Made by a program: the position numbers and the translations under genes | DNA from: Cupriavidus sp. YR651 | GTDB taxonomy: Bacteria; Pseudomonadota; Gammaproteobacteria; Burkholderiales; Burkholderiaceae | Length of the DNA stretch: 64,000 bases | Assembly: GCF_900101625.1 (NCBI RefSeq) | Contig: NZ_FMYZ01000001.1 | Span: forward strand, 62,001 to 126,000 | Direction of reading: 5' to 3' | Shown: positions 7,832 to 15,352 of the stretch, one piece after another | Layout: every line of letters starts with the position of its first letter | Position numbering within the stretch: the stretch's first letter is position 1 | The notes under the pieces: model-generated | What the model was told of the DNA's origin: nothing | Seen by the model: the letters and a program-made list of their open reading frames with translations, nothing else | Databases searched by the model: none

Positions 7832-8749
7832 ATGAGAGACCTCGACCTCACTACGCTCCGCCTGTTCGTTGCCGTGTGCGAAACCCAGAACATGGCCCGT
7901 GCCGGCGAACAGGAGCACATCGTGGCGTCCGCCATCAGCAAGCGGCTGGCGCAGCTGGAAGACACGGTGGGCGCGACGTTGCTGGAGCGCCGGCGGCGCG
8001 GTGTGATTCCAACGGCAGCCGGGGAAATCGTACTGGCCCACGCCCGTGCCATGCTGGCGGCCGCGGATCGCGTCACGCGTGACATGGCGGACTACGGCGC
8101 CGGCGTGCGCGGGCAGGTACGCCTGCTGGCCACGGTCTCGTCGATGGCCGAGTCGCTGCCGGACGATATCGCCAGCTTCCTGCAGATACCGGAGCACCGC
8201 GATATTCGCGTCACCGTGGAGGAAAGCCTGAGCACGGAGGTCGTGCGCTCCCTGCGCGAAGGCGCCGCCCCGCTCGGCATCTGCTGGGACGCCGCGGATC
8301 TGGAGGGCTTCGACACACGGCCCTATCGCACGGACCGCCTCGCGGCGATCGTCCACGACTCGCACCCGCTGGCCCAGGCCGACACCTGCACCTTCGCCGA
8401 TACGCTCGACTTCGATCACGTCGGCATGCCGGCCCAGACCGCCGTACAGACCATGCTGACCCGCTATGCCGCGATTCTCGGGCGCCGGCTGACGTTTCGG
8501 GCGGTGGTGTCGACGTTCGACGCGGCCTTGCGCTGCGTGCGGGCGAACCTCGGCATCGCCGTCCTGCCAGCGGAAATCGCCGAGCCGGTGGCGGGCGCCT
8601 TCGGTGTGCGCATCATTCCCCTGAGCGACGAGTGGGCGCGTCGCCGCTTTGCCATCTGCTTCCGCAATATCGAATTGCTCTCGCCCGCCGCCCGGCTGCT
8701 GGTCGACTATCTGGCGCACACGGCCGCCGCGCACGCGCACTCCAGGTAA
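7832..8749 (+). CDS. LysR family transcriptional regulator, divergent from the CoA-transferase operon
   Basis: The protein has 305 residues, standard for LysR. The N-terminal winged helix-turn-helix (residues about 5-64) reads L-T-T-L-R-L-F-V-A-V-C-E-T-Q-N-M-A-R-A, then A-S-A-I-S-K-R-L-A-Q-L-E and T-L-L-E-R-R-R-R-G. The remainder is the two-lobed effector domain, ending D-Y-L-A-H-T. The divergent position relative to the lyase/CoA transferase/Bug operon suggests it controls that operon in response to the acid or its CoA ester. The N-terminal segment Q-N-M-A-R-A-G-E-Q-E replaces the more common G-S-F-T-R-A-A type, which is seen in a subset of LysR proteins. Confidence 0.92.
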   Translation: MRDLDLTTLRLFVAVCETQNMARAGEQEHIVASAISKRLAQLEDTVGATLLERRRRGVIPTAAGEIVLAHARAMLAAADRVTRDMADYGAGVRGQVRLLATVSSMAESLPDDIASFLQIPEHRDIRVTVEESLSTEVVRSLREGAAPLGICWDAADLEGFDTRPYRTDRLAAIVHDSHPLAQADTCTFADTLDFDHVGMPAQTAVQTMLTRYAAILGRRLTFRAVVSTFDAALRCVRANLGIAVLPAEIAEPVAGAFGVRIIPLSDEWARRRFAICFRNIELLSPAARLLVDYLAHTAAAHAHSR

Positions 8750-8761
8750 ATACGATGCCTC

Positions 8762-8838
8762 TTCTTTTAATACAAAAGAACCAACCGTTGTGAAGATCTA
8801 TGACGATTCTGAATTTGCGGCGAGTCTTGTCATAGATC
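8762..8838. repeat. Two perfect inverted repeats in the gap before vgrG
   Basis: TTCTTTT (8762-8768) pairs with AAAAGAA (8774-8780) over a 5-base loop, an AT-rich hairpin soon after the LysR stop. GATCTATGAC (8795-8804) pairs with GTCATAGATC (8829-8838) over 24 bases. The first could act as a weak terminator and the second as an operator for the T6SS island; both roles are guesses. Confidence 0.45.
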
Positions 8839-8975
8839 GAAACCGAGTGTGAATTCCGAAGCGAAGGCATTTTCGGACCAGAAAAAATCGCTTACCGTGC
8901 GCCGCGCGGGGCGTTGCGGCAATCGATGTGTGACCTCTGCGACAGGCTTGATGACGCTGAAACGGAGCTCAACGC

Positions 8976-11330
8976 ATGGTGGATCTGGCGGAAGGACTGA
9001 AGACTGATGGCGGCGCGCCGCTCAAGGGCCTGGCTAGGCGGCAGGTGTACTTCCTGGAGGTACCTGGAACAGCCAGTGTTGCGGGACTGTCGGTGGTGTC
9101 GTTCGATGCCGTGGAGCGACTGGGCGAGCCTTACAAGGTCACGGTGCAACTCACGCATCCCCTGGAACTCGACCGGGCCGACTACCTGAACCGGAATGCG
9201 ACGTTCGTCATCGATGCGGGCGATGACAGTGAGTCGCGCAAGTTCTCGGGCTGGATCTCGGCATTCTCCAAGACCCGCGAGACCCGCGATTTCTGCGCGT
9301 ATGAGATGGTAGTGGTGCCGCAAGTCGCACGGCTGCGGCTGACCAGAAGAAGCCGCATCTATCAGCAGAAGACGGCGCCGCAAATCATAGAGGCCATTCT
9401 TCGAAGCCACGACCTGAAAGGCCACCAGTTCGCCTTCAACACGCGGCGGCAGTACCCCCAGCACAAGTTCCGGCTTCAGTACGAAATGCCCGACTGGGAC
9501 TACATCCACTTGCTGATGGAACAGGAGGGGCTGTATTGCTATTTCATTCCCGGCAAGTTCGGCGAGATGGTGGTGTTTGGCGACGACATCGACCACTACA
9601 TCTACCAGCCCGAGCTGCGCGTGCCCTACCGGGAATCGGCCGGGCTGGAGTCCGGCCTTGAGGCAGTCCATGCCATCCAGACTCATGCCGCGACGGTGCC
9701 GGAGTCCTTCCTCGCGGCGGACTACAACCCGGATGCATCCTGGGAGCGTTTCAAGGCCGAGGCGAACGTCGCGCGCAAGGACAGCACAACGTACGGGCAG
9801 CCCCATGCCTATGGCACGCACCATCTTGACCAGGCCAGTGCGAAATGGGAGGCGCAACTCCGGCATGAGGCCGCTATCGCCGGACAACTGGTCTACGCCG
9901 GCGAAAGCAACGTGCTGGCCCTGCGCCCGGCACGTATCCTGCGCATGGACGCGAGCCTCCCGGATGCCCCCAACGGGCAGGTCATCACCGAAGTCACGCA
10001 TCGTGGTGCCCGCGATCAGGCGTACCGCAACACCTACAAGGCCATCCCCTGCGACCGGCGCTTCCGCCTGCGGATGGACGAATCCAGATGGCCGCGCATC
10101 GCCGGGACACTCAGCGGGCGCATCACCTCGCCAGGGCAGTACAAGTACGCCTATCTGACCCAGGACGGCCACTACGTCGTCCGTTTCGACCTGGACTTCG
10201 ATGCGTGGCCCAAGGGTGGCGAAAGCGTGCCGCTGCGGCTGGCGAAGCCTTTTGCCGGCGCCCTTCAGACCGGGTTCCACTTCCCGCTGATTGACGGCAC
10301 GGAGGTCGCCATCGCCTTCCGGGATGGCAACCCGAACAAGCCGTATATCGCGTACGCACTGCACAACAGCCAGCAGGATGACCCCATTACCAACCAGGAC
10401 CGGTGGCTGTCCCGCAACGTTATCCGCACGCAGAGCAACAACAAGTTGCGGTTCGAGGACTGGCGGGGCCAGGAAAGCATCAAGCTGTCCACCGAATACG
10501 GCGGCAAGACCCAACTGAATCTCGGCTATCTCGTCGATCACAAGAAGAAGCGGCGCGGTGAGGGGTTCGAGCTGCGTACCGATTGCAAAGGTACTGTGCG
10601 CGGCGGCGCAGGACTGTTCCTGTCCGCCGACAAGCAGGTTCGCGCCATGGGAGAGCAAGCCGATACGGATGCCGCGACGACGCAGTTTGGACGCACGCAA
10701 GCTCAGGCCGATGGCCTGGCTGCGGCGGCCTCGGTGGCCAATGCGGAAATCGCGGACCTGAAGGCGGAAAACCATTGGTTGAAGGATGAGCTGGCGAACC
10801 TGAAGACGGCCGTCATTGCCCTGTCGGCCCCGCACGGGATCGGCTTGGCAACGCCAGATCGGGTCATGGTATCGGCGGGCAAGGACGTGAGCATCGGCAC
10901 TTCCGCTGGGTTTAACGTGAACGCCATGAAGCGCTTCACGGTATCTGCCGGAGAGCTGCTCTCGATGTTTGCGTACAAGTTGGGGATCAAGCTGTTCGCG
11001 GCAAAGGGCGCCATACGGATTGAGGCGCAAAGCGACGTCATGGCACTGGCCTCGGAAAAGGACATGACCATCCAGAGCGCGAACGGGTGTGTGGTCATCG
11101 AGGCCAAGAAGGAGCTGGTACTCAAATGCGGCGGCTCCTATCTGCGCATGACGGCAACCGGTATCGAGGATGGCACGCGCGGTGATCGCACATGGAAGGC
11201 CGTTGCATTCAGTCGTCAGGAGCCTGCCTCCCTGCCGGCAGGACTCCCGGTGCTACCAAAGCCGGAAGCCACGCAATGCGCGTTGCGTGAGAGCCAGTCT
11301 GGTACGCCGTTCGCAAAGCTGGTGCTCTGA
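8976..11330 (+). CDS. vgrG: Type VI secretion tip protein VgrG
   Basis: The protein has 784 residues. The N-terminal gp27-like part (residues about 35-400) includes V-Y-F-L-E-V-P-G, the R-K-F-S-G-W-I-S strand and the typical L-M-E-Q-E-G-L-Y-C-Y-F. The gp5 OB-fold follows (A-Y-L-T-Q-D-G-H-Y-V-V-R-F-D-L-D-F-D and F-H-F-P-L-I-D-G-T-E-V-A-I-A-F-R-D-G-N-P-N), then a DUF2345-type beta-needle extension with a coiled-coil-like helix near L-K-A-E-N-H-W-L-K-D-E-L. VgrG trimers form the spike of the T6SS and carry effectors. The DUF4123 adaptor starts at the next base. AACGGAGCTC provides a Shine-Dalgarno just upstream of the ATG. No structural T6SS genes are in the window, so this is an orphan vgrG island. 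The C-terminal tail (Q-E-P-A-S-L-P onward) is a likely cargo contact. Confidence 0.96.
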   Translation: MVDLAEGLKTDGGAPLKGLARRQVYFLEVPGTASVAGLSVVSFDAVERLGEPYKVTVQLTHPLELDRADYLNRNATFVIDAGDDSESRKFSGWISAFSKTRETRDFCAYEMVVVPQVARLRLTRRSRIYQQKTAPQIIEAILRSHDLKGHQFAFNTRRQYPQHKFRLQYEMPDWDYIHLLMEQEGLYCYFIPGKFGEMVVFGDDIDHYIYQPELRVPYRESAGLESGLEAVHAIQTHAATVPESFLAADYNPDASWERFKAEANVARKDSTTYGQPHAYGTHHLDQASAKWEAQLRHEAAIAGQLVYAGESNVLALRPARILRMDASLPDAPNGQVITEVTHRGARDQAYRNTYKAIPCDRRFRLRMDESRWPRIAGTLSGRITSPGQYKYAYLTQDGHYVVRFDLDFDAWPKGGESVPLRLAKPFAGALQTGFHFPLIDGTEVAIAFRDGNPNKPYIAYALHNSQQDDPITNQDRWLSRNVIRTQSNNKLRFEDWRGQESIKLSTEYGGKTQLNLGYLVDHKKKRRGEGFELRTDCKGTVRGGAGLFLSADKQVRAMGEQADTDAATTQFGRTQAQADGLAAAASVANAEIADLKAENHWLKDELANLKTAVIALSAPHGIGLATPDRVMVSAGKDVSIGTSAGFNVNAMKRFTVSAGELLSMFAYKLGIKLFAAKGAIRIEAQSDVMALASEKDMTIQSANGCVVIEAKKELVLKCGGSYLRMTATGIEDGTRGDRTWKAVAFSRQEPASLPAGLPVLPKPEATQCALRESQSGTPFAKLVL

Positions 11331-12722
11331 ATGGCTTACCTGGACTACGTAAACGCGATGCTGGAACGATTCCGCACCAAGCATCGGGACTTGCTCGCGG
11401 CGCATGCAGAGGTGCACCTGTATGCCATGGTCGATCCCACCGCCCTATCCCAATACGAAAGGTATAAACCCAGCGCATGGCTGGCGATTGTGCAACGCAT
11501 GTCGCTGTATGCCGGCTCGGGCCTGGACATCCTGGAGGCGACAGGCCCGGTGCTGCTGGCGATGCCGGATCTGCGCAACACCAGCAAGCTGACCGCCTCC
11601 AGTTTCTCCACCCGCGCGCCGACATCGGCGGACGTGTTCGTCGAACTACTGGCCCTGGCCACGCACAGCGCCGCACATGTGACCTGGATATGGTCGCCGC
11701 ATGAGATGGGCACGCTGGTGGCGCATCTGCAGACGCTGCTGCACGCGCGCCTTGGGCCGGATGACGAGGATGCGTGGTTCTTCTTCTACCAGCCATCGCA
11801 TCTGCAGGTACTGCACGAGCAGCTACCTGAGGTCACCCGCCGCCATATGTTCGGCCCGATTCACGCATGGTGGATGTTGAGTCTGCATGGTCAGTTGGTG
11901 GAACTGGAGGGCGAAGGGGCACCCGTACCGCCTGCGTGGGACGCGTTTCCCGTTCCCGGCGATGTGGTAACGGCGCTGCAGCGCGCGGCCATGCCGGAAC
12001 AGGTGCATGCGTGGCTTGAGAAAACCTGTTTGAACCTGACAACCTCACCGCGTCACAACGGTCAGGTGGCGGAAATCGCGCCGCTGGTCAAACGGGCGCT
12101 GGATTACAGCCTTGCCAGAAAGAAGGACGTAGTGACGTTTGTTATCTACGGACTGCACTACAAGGTGGACTACGATCAGCATCCCCACCTTCAGGCGCTG
12201 CTGACCGGCGCGGCGGATCAAGGCCGACCGCTGGCGCAAGCGTACCGCGCCGTGAGTCTCGACGTCTGGGATGAACTGGCACAGACCGCGCAGCAGCGCG
12301 TGAATGCTCAGGCGGCACGCGCACTGCATGCGGCGTTGAGGAAGGCTGGGCAAATCAGTCTTCGTGCCCGGATCGTCAATGCCACTGGCTCTGCCATTAG
12401 CGGCGTGTTCTTCGATCTTCCCGGGAATCCGCACGCGGGACGACAGTTCGTGGGAAGCGTTGACGGCAGATCGTTTGGCGAGGCGGTGCTCGACAAAGAG
12501 GCATTGGTCTCGCCGTTGCCGGGCGACAAGCTGATTCTGCATTGGATTGAATTCACCGACTATGCGCCGGGGCGCTGCATGCGGACGCCGCGCCGGCGTG
12601 AGCTGGTCGTGAACGGAGAGCTTCCCACCGAAGAGCGGTCAGGCTTGCTGGAAATCAGGTTTGGGAAATACGGCGAAGCGATTGTGATGCACAAGGATGA
12701 GGCCTCCTTTCACAAACAATGA
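11331..12722 (+). CDS. DUF4123 T6SS effector adaptor/chaperone
   Basis: The protein has 463 residues. The first ~130 residues match the DUF4123 pattern: V-H-L-Y-A-M-V-D-P-T near the start, then a Pro-rich M-S-L-Y-A-G-S-G-L-D core, W-I-W-S-P-H-E, and the typical F-F-F-Y-Q-P-S-H-L / H-M-F-G-P-I-H-A-W-W segments. The C-terminal ~170 residues are a separate domain with a beta-rich end. DUF4123 (Tap/TEC) proteins load a specific effector onto its VgrG and are encoded between the two. That is the arrangement here: the ATG follows the vgrG stop with no gap, and the immunity-effector array comes next. The cognate cargo is therefore expected to be the DUF2235 protein at 15353. Confidence 0.88.
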   Translation: MAYLDYVNAMLERFRTKHRDLLAAHAEVHLYAMVDPTALSQYERYKPSAWLAIVQRMSLYAGSGLDILEATGPVLLAMPDLRNTSKLTASSFSTRAPTSADVFVELLALATHSAAHVTWIWSPHEMGTLVAHLQTLLHARLGPDDEDAWFFFYQPSHLQVLHEQLPEVTRRHMFGPIHAWWMLSLHGQLVELEGEGAPVPPAWDAFPVPGDVVTALQRAAMPEQVHAWLEKTCLNLTTSPRHNGQVAEIAPLVKRALDYSLARKKDVVTFVIYGLHYKVDYDQHPHLQALLTGAADQGRPLAQAYRAVSLDVWDELAQTAQQRVNAQAARALHAALRKAGQISLRARIVNATGSAISGVFFDLPGNPHAGRQFVGSVDGRSFGEAVLDKEALVSPLPGDKLILHWIEFTDYAPGRCMRTPRRRELVVNGELPTEERSGLLEIRFGKYGEAIVMHKDEASFHKQ

Positions 12723-12748
12723 GGAGTCTAGTCGTGGAGGAAACAAAA

Positions 12749-12829
12749 ATGACAGAACTGAATGTACGCGGAGAAGATCAACGCGTGCTCGACCTGCGAG
12801 CAGTGGCTGTGGTTCGATTTCTTCAATGA
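12749..12829 (+). pseudogene. Stub 1 of the DUF2235 effector gene 5' end (truncated, frameshifted)
   Basis: This stretch matches the coding start of the intact effector gene from its second Met codon (M-T-E-L) onward. A 4-base insertion after CTG shifts the frame, and a TGA at 12827 ends it after 26 codons. The first 18 codons present in the other stubs are missing. It lies directly upstream of lipoprotein copy 1. Confidence 0.75.
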
Positions 12830-12848
12830 TTAACTGGAAAGGACCGCA

Positions 12849-13361
12849 ATGAAAATGGTTGTACGAATGATTACCGGACTGGCGCTGGTATTGGTGCTGG
12901 GAGGCTGCGTGACAGGACAACAGCGTGGATGGGTAACAGCGTCAGTTCGGGGAGCCAACTATACCGAGGACTACATCTACGATGTATCAATTCAAACTAC
13001 GGATGGCAAACGCGTTGGATTAGGCATTGCTCGGGTCAATGAGTTCTCGAGAGGCGGCACCAGCGGGAGCGAATGTTGTGCATTCATTCCAGCTGTGGGC
13101 CAGACCATCAAGGTGGTCTGGCAAGTCGGCGGGCGCCAGCAGGACAAGTCGCAGTGGAGAACATACAGCCGGGACGTGGTTGTGACTGGCGCGATGCCAA
13201 AGAAGAAAGATGCATACAACATCCTTATTGTCAGATTCTTCCAAGAGCATCAGTTAGAAGCAGAGCTGATTCCTGATCGGGGGGAGGCTGGCGGGACGGC
13301 TAGCCCTCGGGTCGACAAGTTGTATTCCGGACAACGCGCCATGCGCCAAAAGGGAGAATAA
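12849..13361 (+). CDS. Putative T6SS phospholipase immunity lipoprotein, copy 1 (DUF3304-like)
   Basis: The protein has 170 residues. The lipoprotein signal is MKMVVRMITGLALVLVLGGC, with Cys20 after L-G-G. The mature part has N-Y-T-E-D-Y-I-Y-D, a G-G-T-S-G then a Cys-Cys pair (C-C-A-F), and a beta strand I-K-V-V-W. That layout resembles DUF3304 proteins, which commonly accompany DUF2235 effectors; the DUF assignment is from memory and not searched. As a periplasmic-facing lipoprotein it would neutralise the phospholipase arriving in the periplasm. With copy 3 it shares the C-terminal K-K-K-D-A-Y-N-I-L and E-L-I-P-D-R-G-E-A-G. Its base composition looks less GC-rich than neighbouring genes, as is common for horizontally spread immunity genes. 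Confidence 0.8.
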   Translation: MKMVVRMITGLALVLVLGGCVTGQQRGWVTASVRGANYTEDYIYDVSIQTTDGKRVGLGIARVNEFSRGGTSGSECCAFIPAVGQTIKVVWQVGGRQQDKSQWRTYSRDVVVTGAMPKKKDAYNILIVRFFQEHQLEAELIPDRGEAGGTASPRVDKLYSGQRAMRQKGE

Positions 13362-13363
13362 CC

Positions 13364-13495
13364 ATGCAGGACTGGTTCACAGACAGCCATGAAGCGTTTG
13401 CGCAGATGGTTCAAACCATGACCGAACTGTGCGCGGAGAAGATTCAACGCGTGCACGACCTGCAAACAGTGGCCGTGGTTCGGTTTTTTCAATAA
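13364..13495 (+). pseudogene. Stub 2 of the DUF2235 effector gene 5' end
   Basis: It begins with the same Shine-Dalgarno and ATG as the intact effector gene and encodes MQDWFTDSHEAFAQ in frame. A one-base insertion (AAGATTCAACGC) then shifts the frame and a TAA stops it after 43 codons. It precedes lipoprotein copy 2 by 19 bases. Confidence 0.8.
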
Positions 13496-13514
13496 CTAAC
13501 GGCAAAAGACCGCA

Positions 13515-14021
13515 ATGACAAGGGTTGTACGAATGATTGCCGGACTGGTGCTGGCGATGGTGATGGGAGGCTGCGCGACAGGGCAACCACGTGGCTGGGT
13601 AGATGTGTCGGCCTGGGGCGCGAACTACACCGAGGACTATATCTACGAATACTGGATTAAAACTATCGAGGACAAGCGTACTGGAGTGGGGGGCGTTCAC
13701 GTCAATGAATTCTCGAGAGGCGGCACAAGCGGAACAATATGTTGCGCTCTGATGCCCGGCGTCGGTCAGACCATTAAGGTTGTCTGGCGTATTGGAGGGT
13801 ATCGAGAGGATGAGTCGCAGTGGAAGACCTACAGCCGCGATGTCGTGGTGAAAGGGACTATGCCAGTGCGTACCAAGAGACACAGCTATCTCGTTGTGAG
13901 GTTCTTTTCTGATCACGAAGTGGAGGCTGAACTTGTTCCCTCAGCCGATATTGACCCAAAAAATCCCCGAGTTGACAAGCTCTTTTCAGGCCAGCGCGTC
14001 ATGCGCCAAAAAGGAGAATAA
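13515..14021 (+). CDS. Putative T6SS phospholipase immunity lipoprotein, copy 2 (DUF3304-like)
   Basis: The protein has 168 residues, with signal MTRVVRMIAGLVLAMVMGGC (lipobox M-G-G-C, Cys20) and the same core as copy 1: N-Y-T-E-D-Y-I-Y, R-G-G-T-S-G, the Cys-Cys pair in T-I-C-C-A-L, and T-I-K-V-V-W. It groups with copy 4: both have Y-W-I after the first strand and T-I-C-C / Q-I-C-C before the Cys pair. The C-terminal part (T-M-P-V-R-T-K-R-H-S-Y) differs clearly from copies 1 and 3, so its specificity may differ. It ends in the shared M-R-Q-K-G-E, whose codons carry the Shine-Dalgarno for the following stub. Confidence 0.8.
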   Translation: MTRVVRMIAGLVLAMVMGGCATGQPRGWVDVSAWGANYTEDYIYEYWIKTIEDKRTGVGGVHVNEFSRGGTSGTICCALMPGVGQTIKVVWRIGGYREDESQWKTYSRDVVVKGTMPVRTKRHSYLVVRFFSDHEVEAELVPSADIDPKNPRVDKLFSGQRVMRQKGE

Positions 14022-14023
14022 CC

Positions 14024-14158
14024 ATGCAGGACTGGTTCACAGACAGCCATGAGGCGTTTGCGCAGAAGGTTCAAACCATGACCGAACTGTACGCGGAGAA
14101 GATCAACGCGTGCGCGACCTGCGAGCAGTGGCCGTGGTTCAGCTTCTTCAATGACTAA
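14024..14158 (+). pseudogene. Stub 3 of the DUF2235 effector gene 5' end (in frame to the junction)
   Basis: The first 42 codons stay in frame with the intact gene (M-Q-D-W ... T-E-L-Y-A-E-K-I-N-A-C-A-T-C-E-Q-W-P-W-F-S-F-F), then N-D and TAA replace the F-D-G-T-G-N-N nucleophile-side motif. It is the best-preserved stub and fixes the duplication breakpoint. Confidence 0.85.
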
Positions 14159-14173
14159 CGGGAAAGGACCGCA

Positions 14174-14686
14174 ATGACAAGGTTTGTACGAATGATTGCC
14201 GGACTGGCGCTGATATTGATGATGGGAGGCTGCGCGACAGGGCAACCACGTGGCTATGTGAATGTGTCGGCCTGGAGCACGAACTACACCGAGGACTATA
14301 TCTACGACTTCTCGATTCGAACTGCTGACGGGAAGCGCACCGGAATCGGTGGCGTTCAGGTCAATGAGTTCTCCAAAGGAGGAACCGGGGGACGTGAATG
14401 CTGCGCTCTCATTCCTGGTGTGGGCCAGACCATCAAGGTGATTTGGCGTGTTGGCGGGTATCGAGAGGACGAGTCGCAGTGGAAGACCTATAGCCACGAT
14501 GTCGTGGTGACTGGTGCCATGCCAAAGAAGAAGGATGCTTACAACATCCTGATGGTCAGATTTTTCAAAGAGCGTCAGGTAGAGGCAGAGCTGATTCCTG
14601 ATCGAGGGGAAGCTGGCGAATTGGCTAGCCCTCGCGTCGACAAGCTATTTTCAGGGCAACGCGTCATGCGCCAAAAGGGAGAATAA
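14174..14686 (+). CDS. Putative T6SS phospholipase immunity lipoprotein, copy 3 (DUF3304-like)
   Basis: The protein has 170 residues, with signal MTRFVRMIAGLALILMMGGC (Cys20). The core is N-Y-T-E-D-Y-I-Y-D-F-S-I-R-T, K-G-G-T-G-G-R-E-C-C-A-L-I-P, and T-I-K-V-I-W-R-V-G-G-Y. From G-A-M-P-K-K-K-D-A-Y-N-I-L to the end it is nearly identical to copy 1, while its middle part (Y-R-E-D-E-S-Q-W-K-T-Y) is closer to copy 2. This mosaic suggests recombination or gene conversion inside the array. The predicted role is the same as for the other copies: periplasm-facing protection from the phospholipase. Confidence 0.8.
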   Translation: MTRFVRMIAGLALILMMGGCATGQPRGYVNVSAWSTNYTEDYIYDFSIRTADGKRTGIGGVQVNEFSKGGTGGRECCALIPGVGQTIKVIWRVGGYREDESQWKTYSHDVVVTGAMPKKKDAYNILMVRFFKERQVEAELIPDRGEAGELASPRVDKLFSGQRVMRQKGE

Positions 14687-14688
14687 CC

Positions 14689-14841
14689 ATGCATGACTGG
14701 TTCACAGACAGCCATGAGGCGTTTGCGCAGAAGGTTCAAACCATGACTGAACTGTATGCAGAGGAACTCAACGCGTGCGCGGCTGGCGAGCAGCAGTGTG
14801 GTTCAGCTTCTTCAATGACTAAGGGAAAAGGACTGAAATGA
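14689..14841 (+). pseudogene. Stub 4 of the DUF2235 effector gene 5' end, overlapping lipoprotein copy 4
   Basis: It begins M-H-D-W-F-T-D-S-H-E and follows the effector frame to L-N-A-C-A, then shifts and runs on to a TGA at 14839-14841. That stop overlaps the ATG of lipoprotein copy 4 at 14838 (ATGA), so this 50-codon stub could be translationally coupled to the immunity gene. Confidence 0.8.
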
Positions 14842-15350
14842 CAAGGGTTGTACGAATGATTGCCGGACTGGCGCTGGCGTTGGTGATGGGAGGCTGCGCG
14901 ACAGGGCAACCACGTGGCTGGGTAGATGTGTCGGCTTGGAGCGCGAACTACACCGAGGACTTTATCTACGATTACTGGATTCAAACTGCAGAAGGTAAGG
15001 ATACTGGGGTGGGAAACGTTCAGGTCAACGAATTTTCAAGAGGCGGCAAGAGTGGGCAGATATGCTGCTCCTCGATGCCTGGCGTAGGCCAGACGATCAA
15101 GATCATTTGGCGCGTTGGTGGGCATCGGGAGGACCAGTCGCAGTGGAGGACGTACAGCCGCGATGTCGTGGTGACTGGTGCAATGCCCAAGAACACCCGC
15201 GAGCACAGTGTATTGCTCGTCCGATTTTTTCCTGTCCACGAGATAGAAGCGGAATTGCTACCCGGGGACGGGGACTTCGGTCCCTCCAATCCGCGCATGG
15301 ATAAGCTGTTTTTTGCTGGTCCGCGTGTCATGCGCCAAAAAGGAGAATAA
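14838..15350 (+). CDS. Putative T6SS phospholipase immunity lipoprotein, copy 4 (DUF3304-like)
   Basis: The protein has 170 residues, with signal MTRVVRMIAGLALALVMGGC (Cys20). The conserved points are N-Y-T-E-D-F-I-Y-D-Y-W-I, R-G-G-K-S-G-Q-I-C-C, and T-I-K-I-I-W-R-V-G-G-H. It resembles copy 2 in the first half. The C-terminal region (P-K-N-T-R-E-H-S-V-L-L and G-D-G-D-F-G-P-S-N-P) is the most divergent of the four. It lies immediately upstream of the intact effector gene, two bases from its ATG, so it is the best candidate for the current cognate immunity protein. The shared tail M-R-Q-K-G-E encodes the effector's AAGGAG ribosome binding site. Confidence 0.82.
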   Translation: MTRVVRMIAGLALALVMGGCATGQPRGWVDVSAWSANYTEDFIYDYWIQTAEGKDTGVGNVQVNEFSRGGKSGQICCSSMPGVGQTIKIIWRVGGHREDQSQWRTYSRDVVVTGAMPKNTREHSVLLVRFFPVHEIEAELLPGDGDFGPSNPRMDKLFFAGPRVMRQKGE

Positions 15351-15352
15351 CC

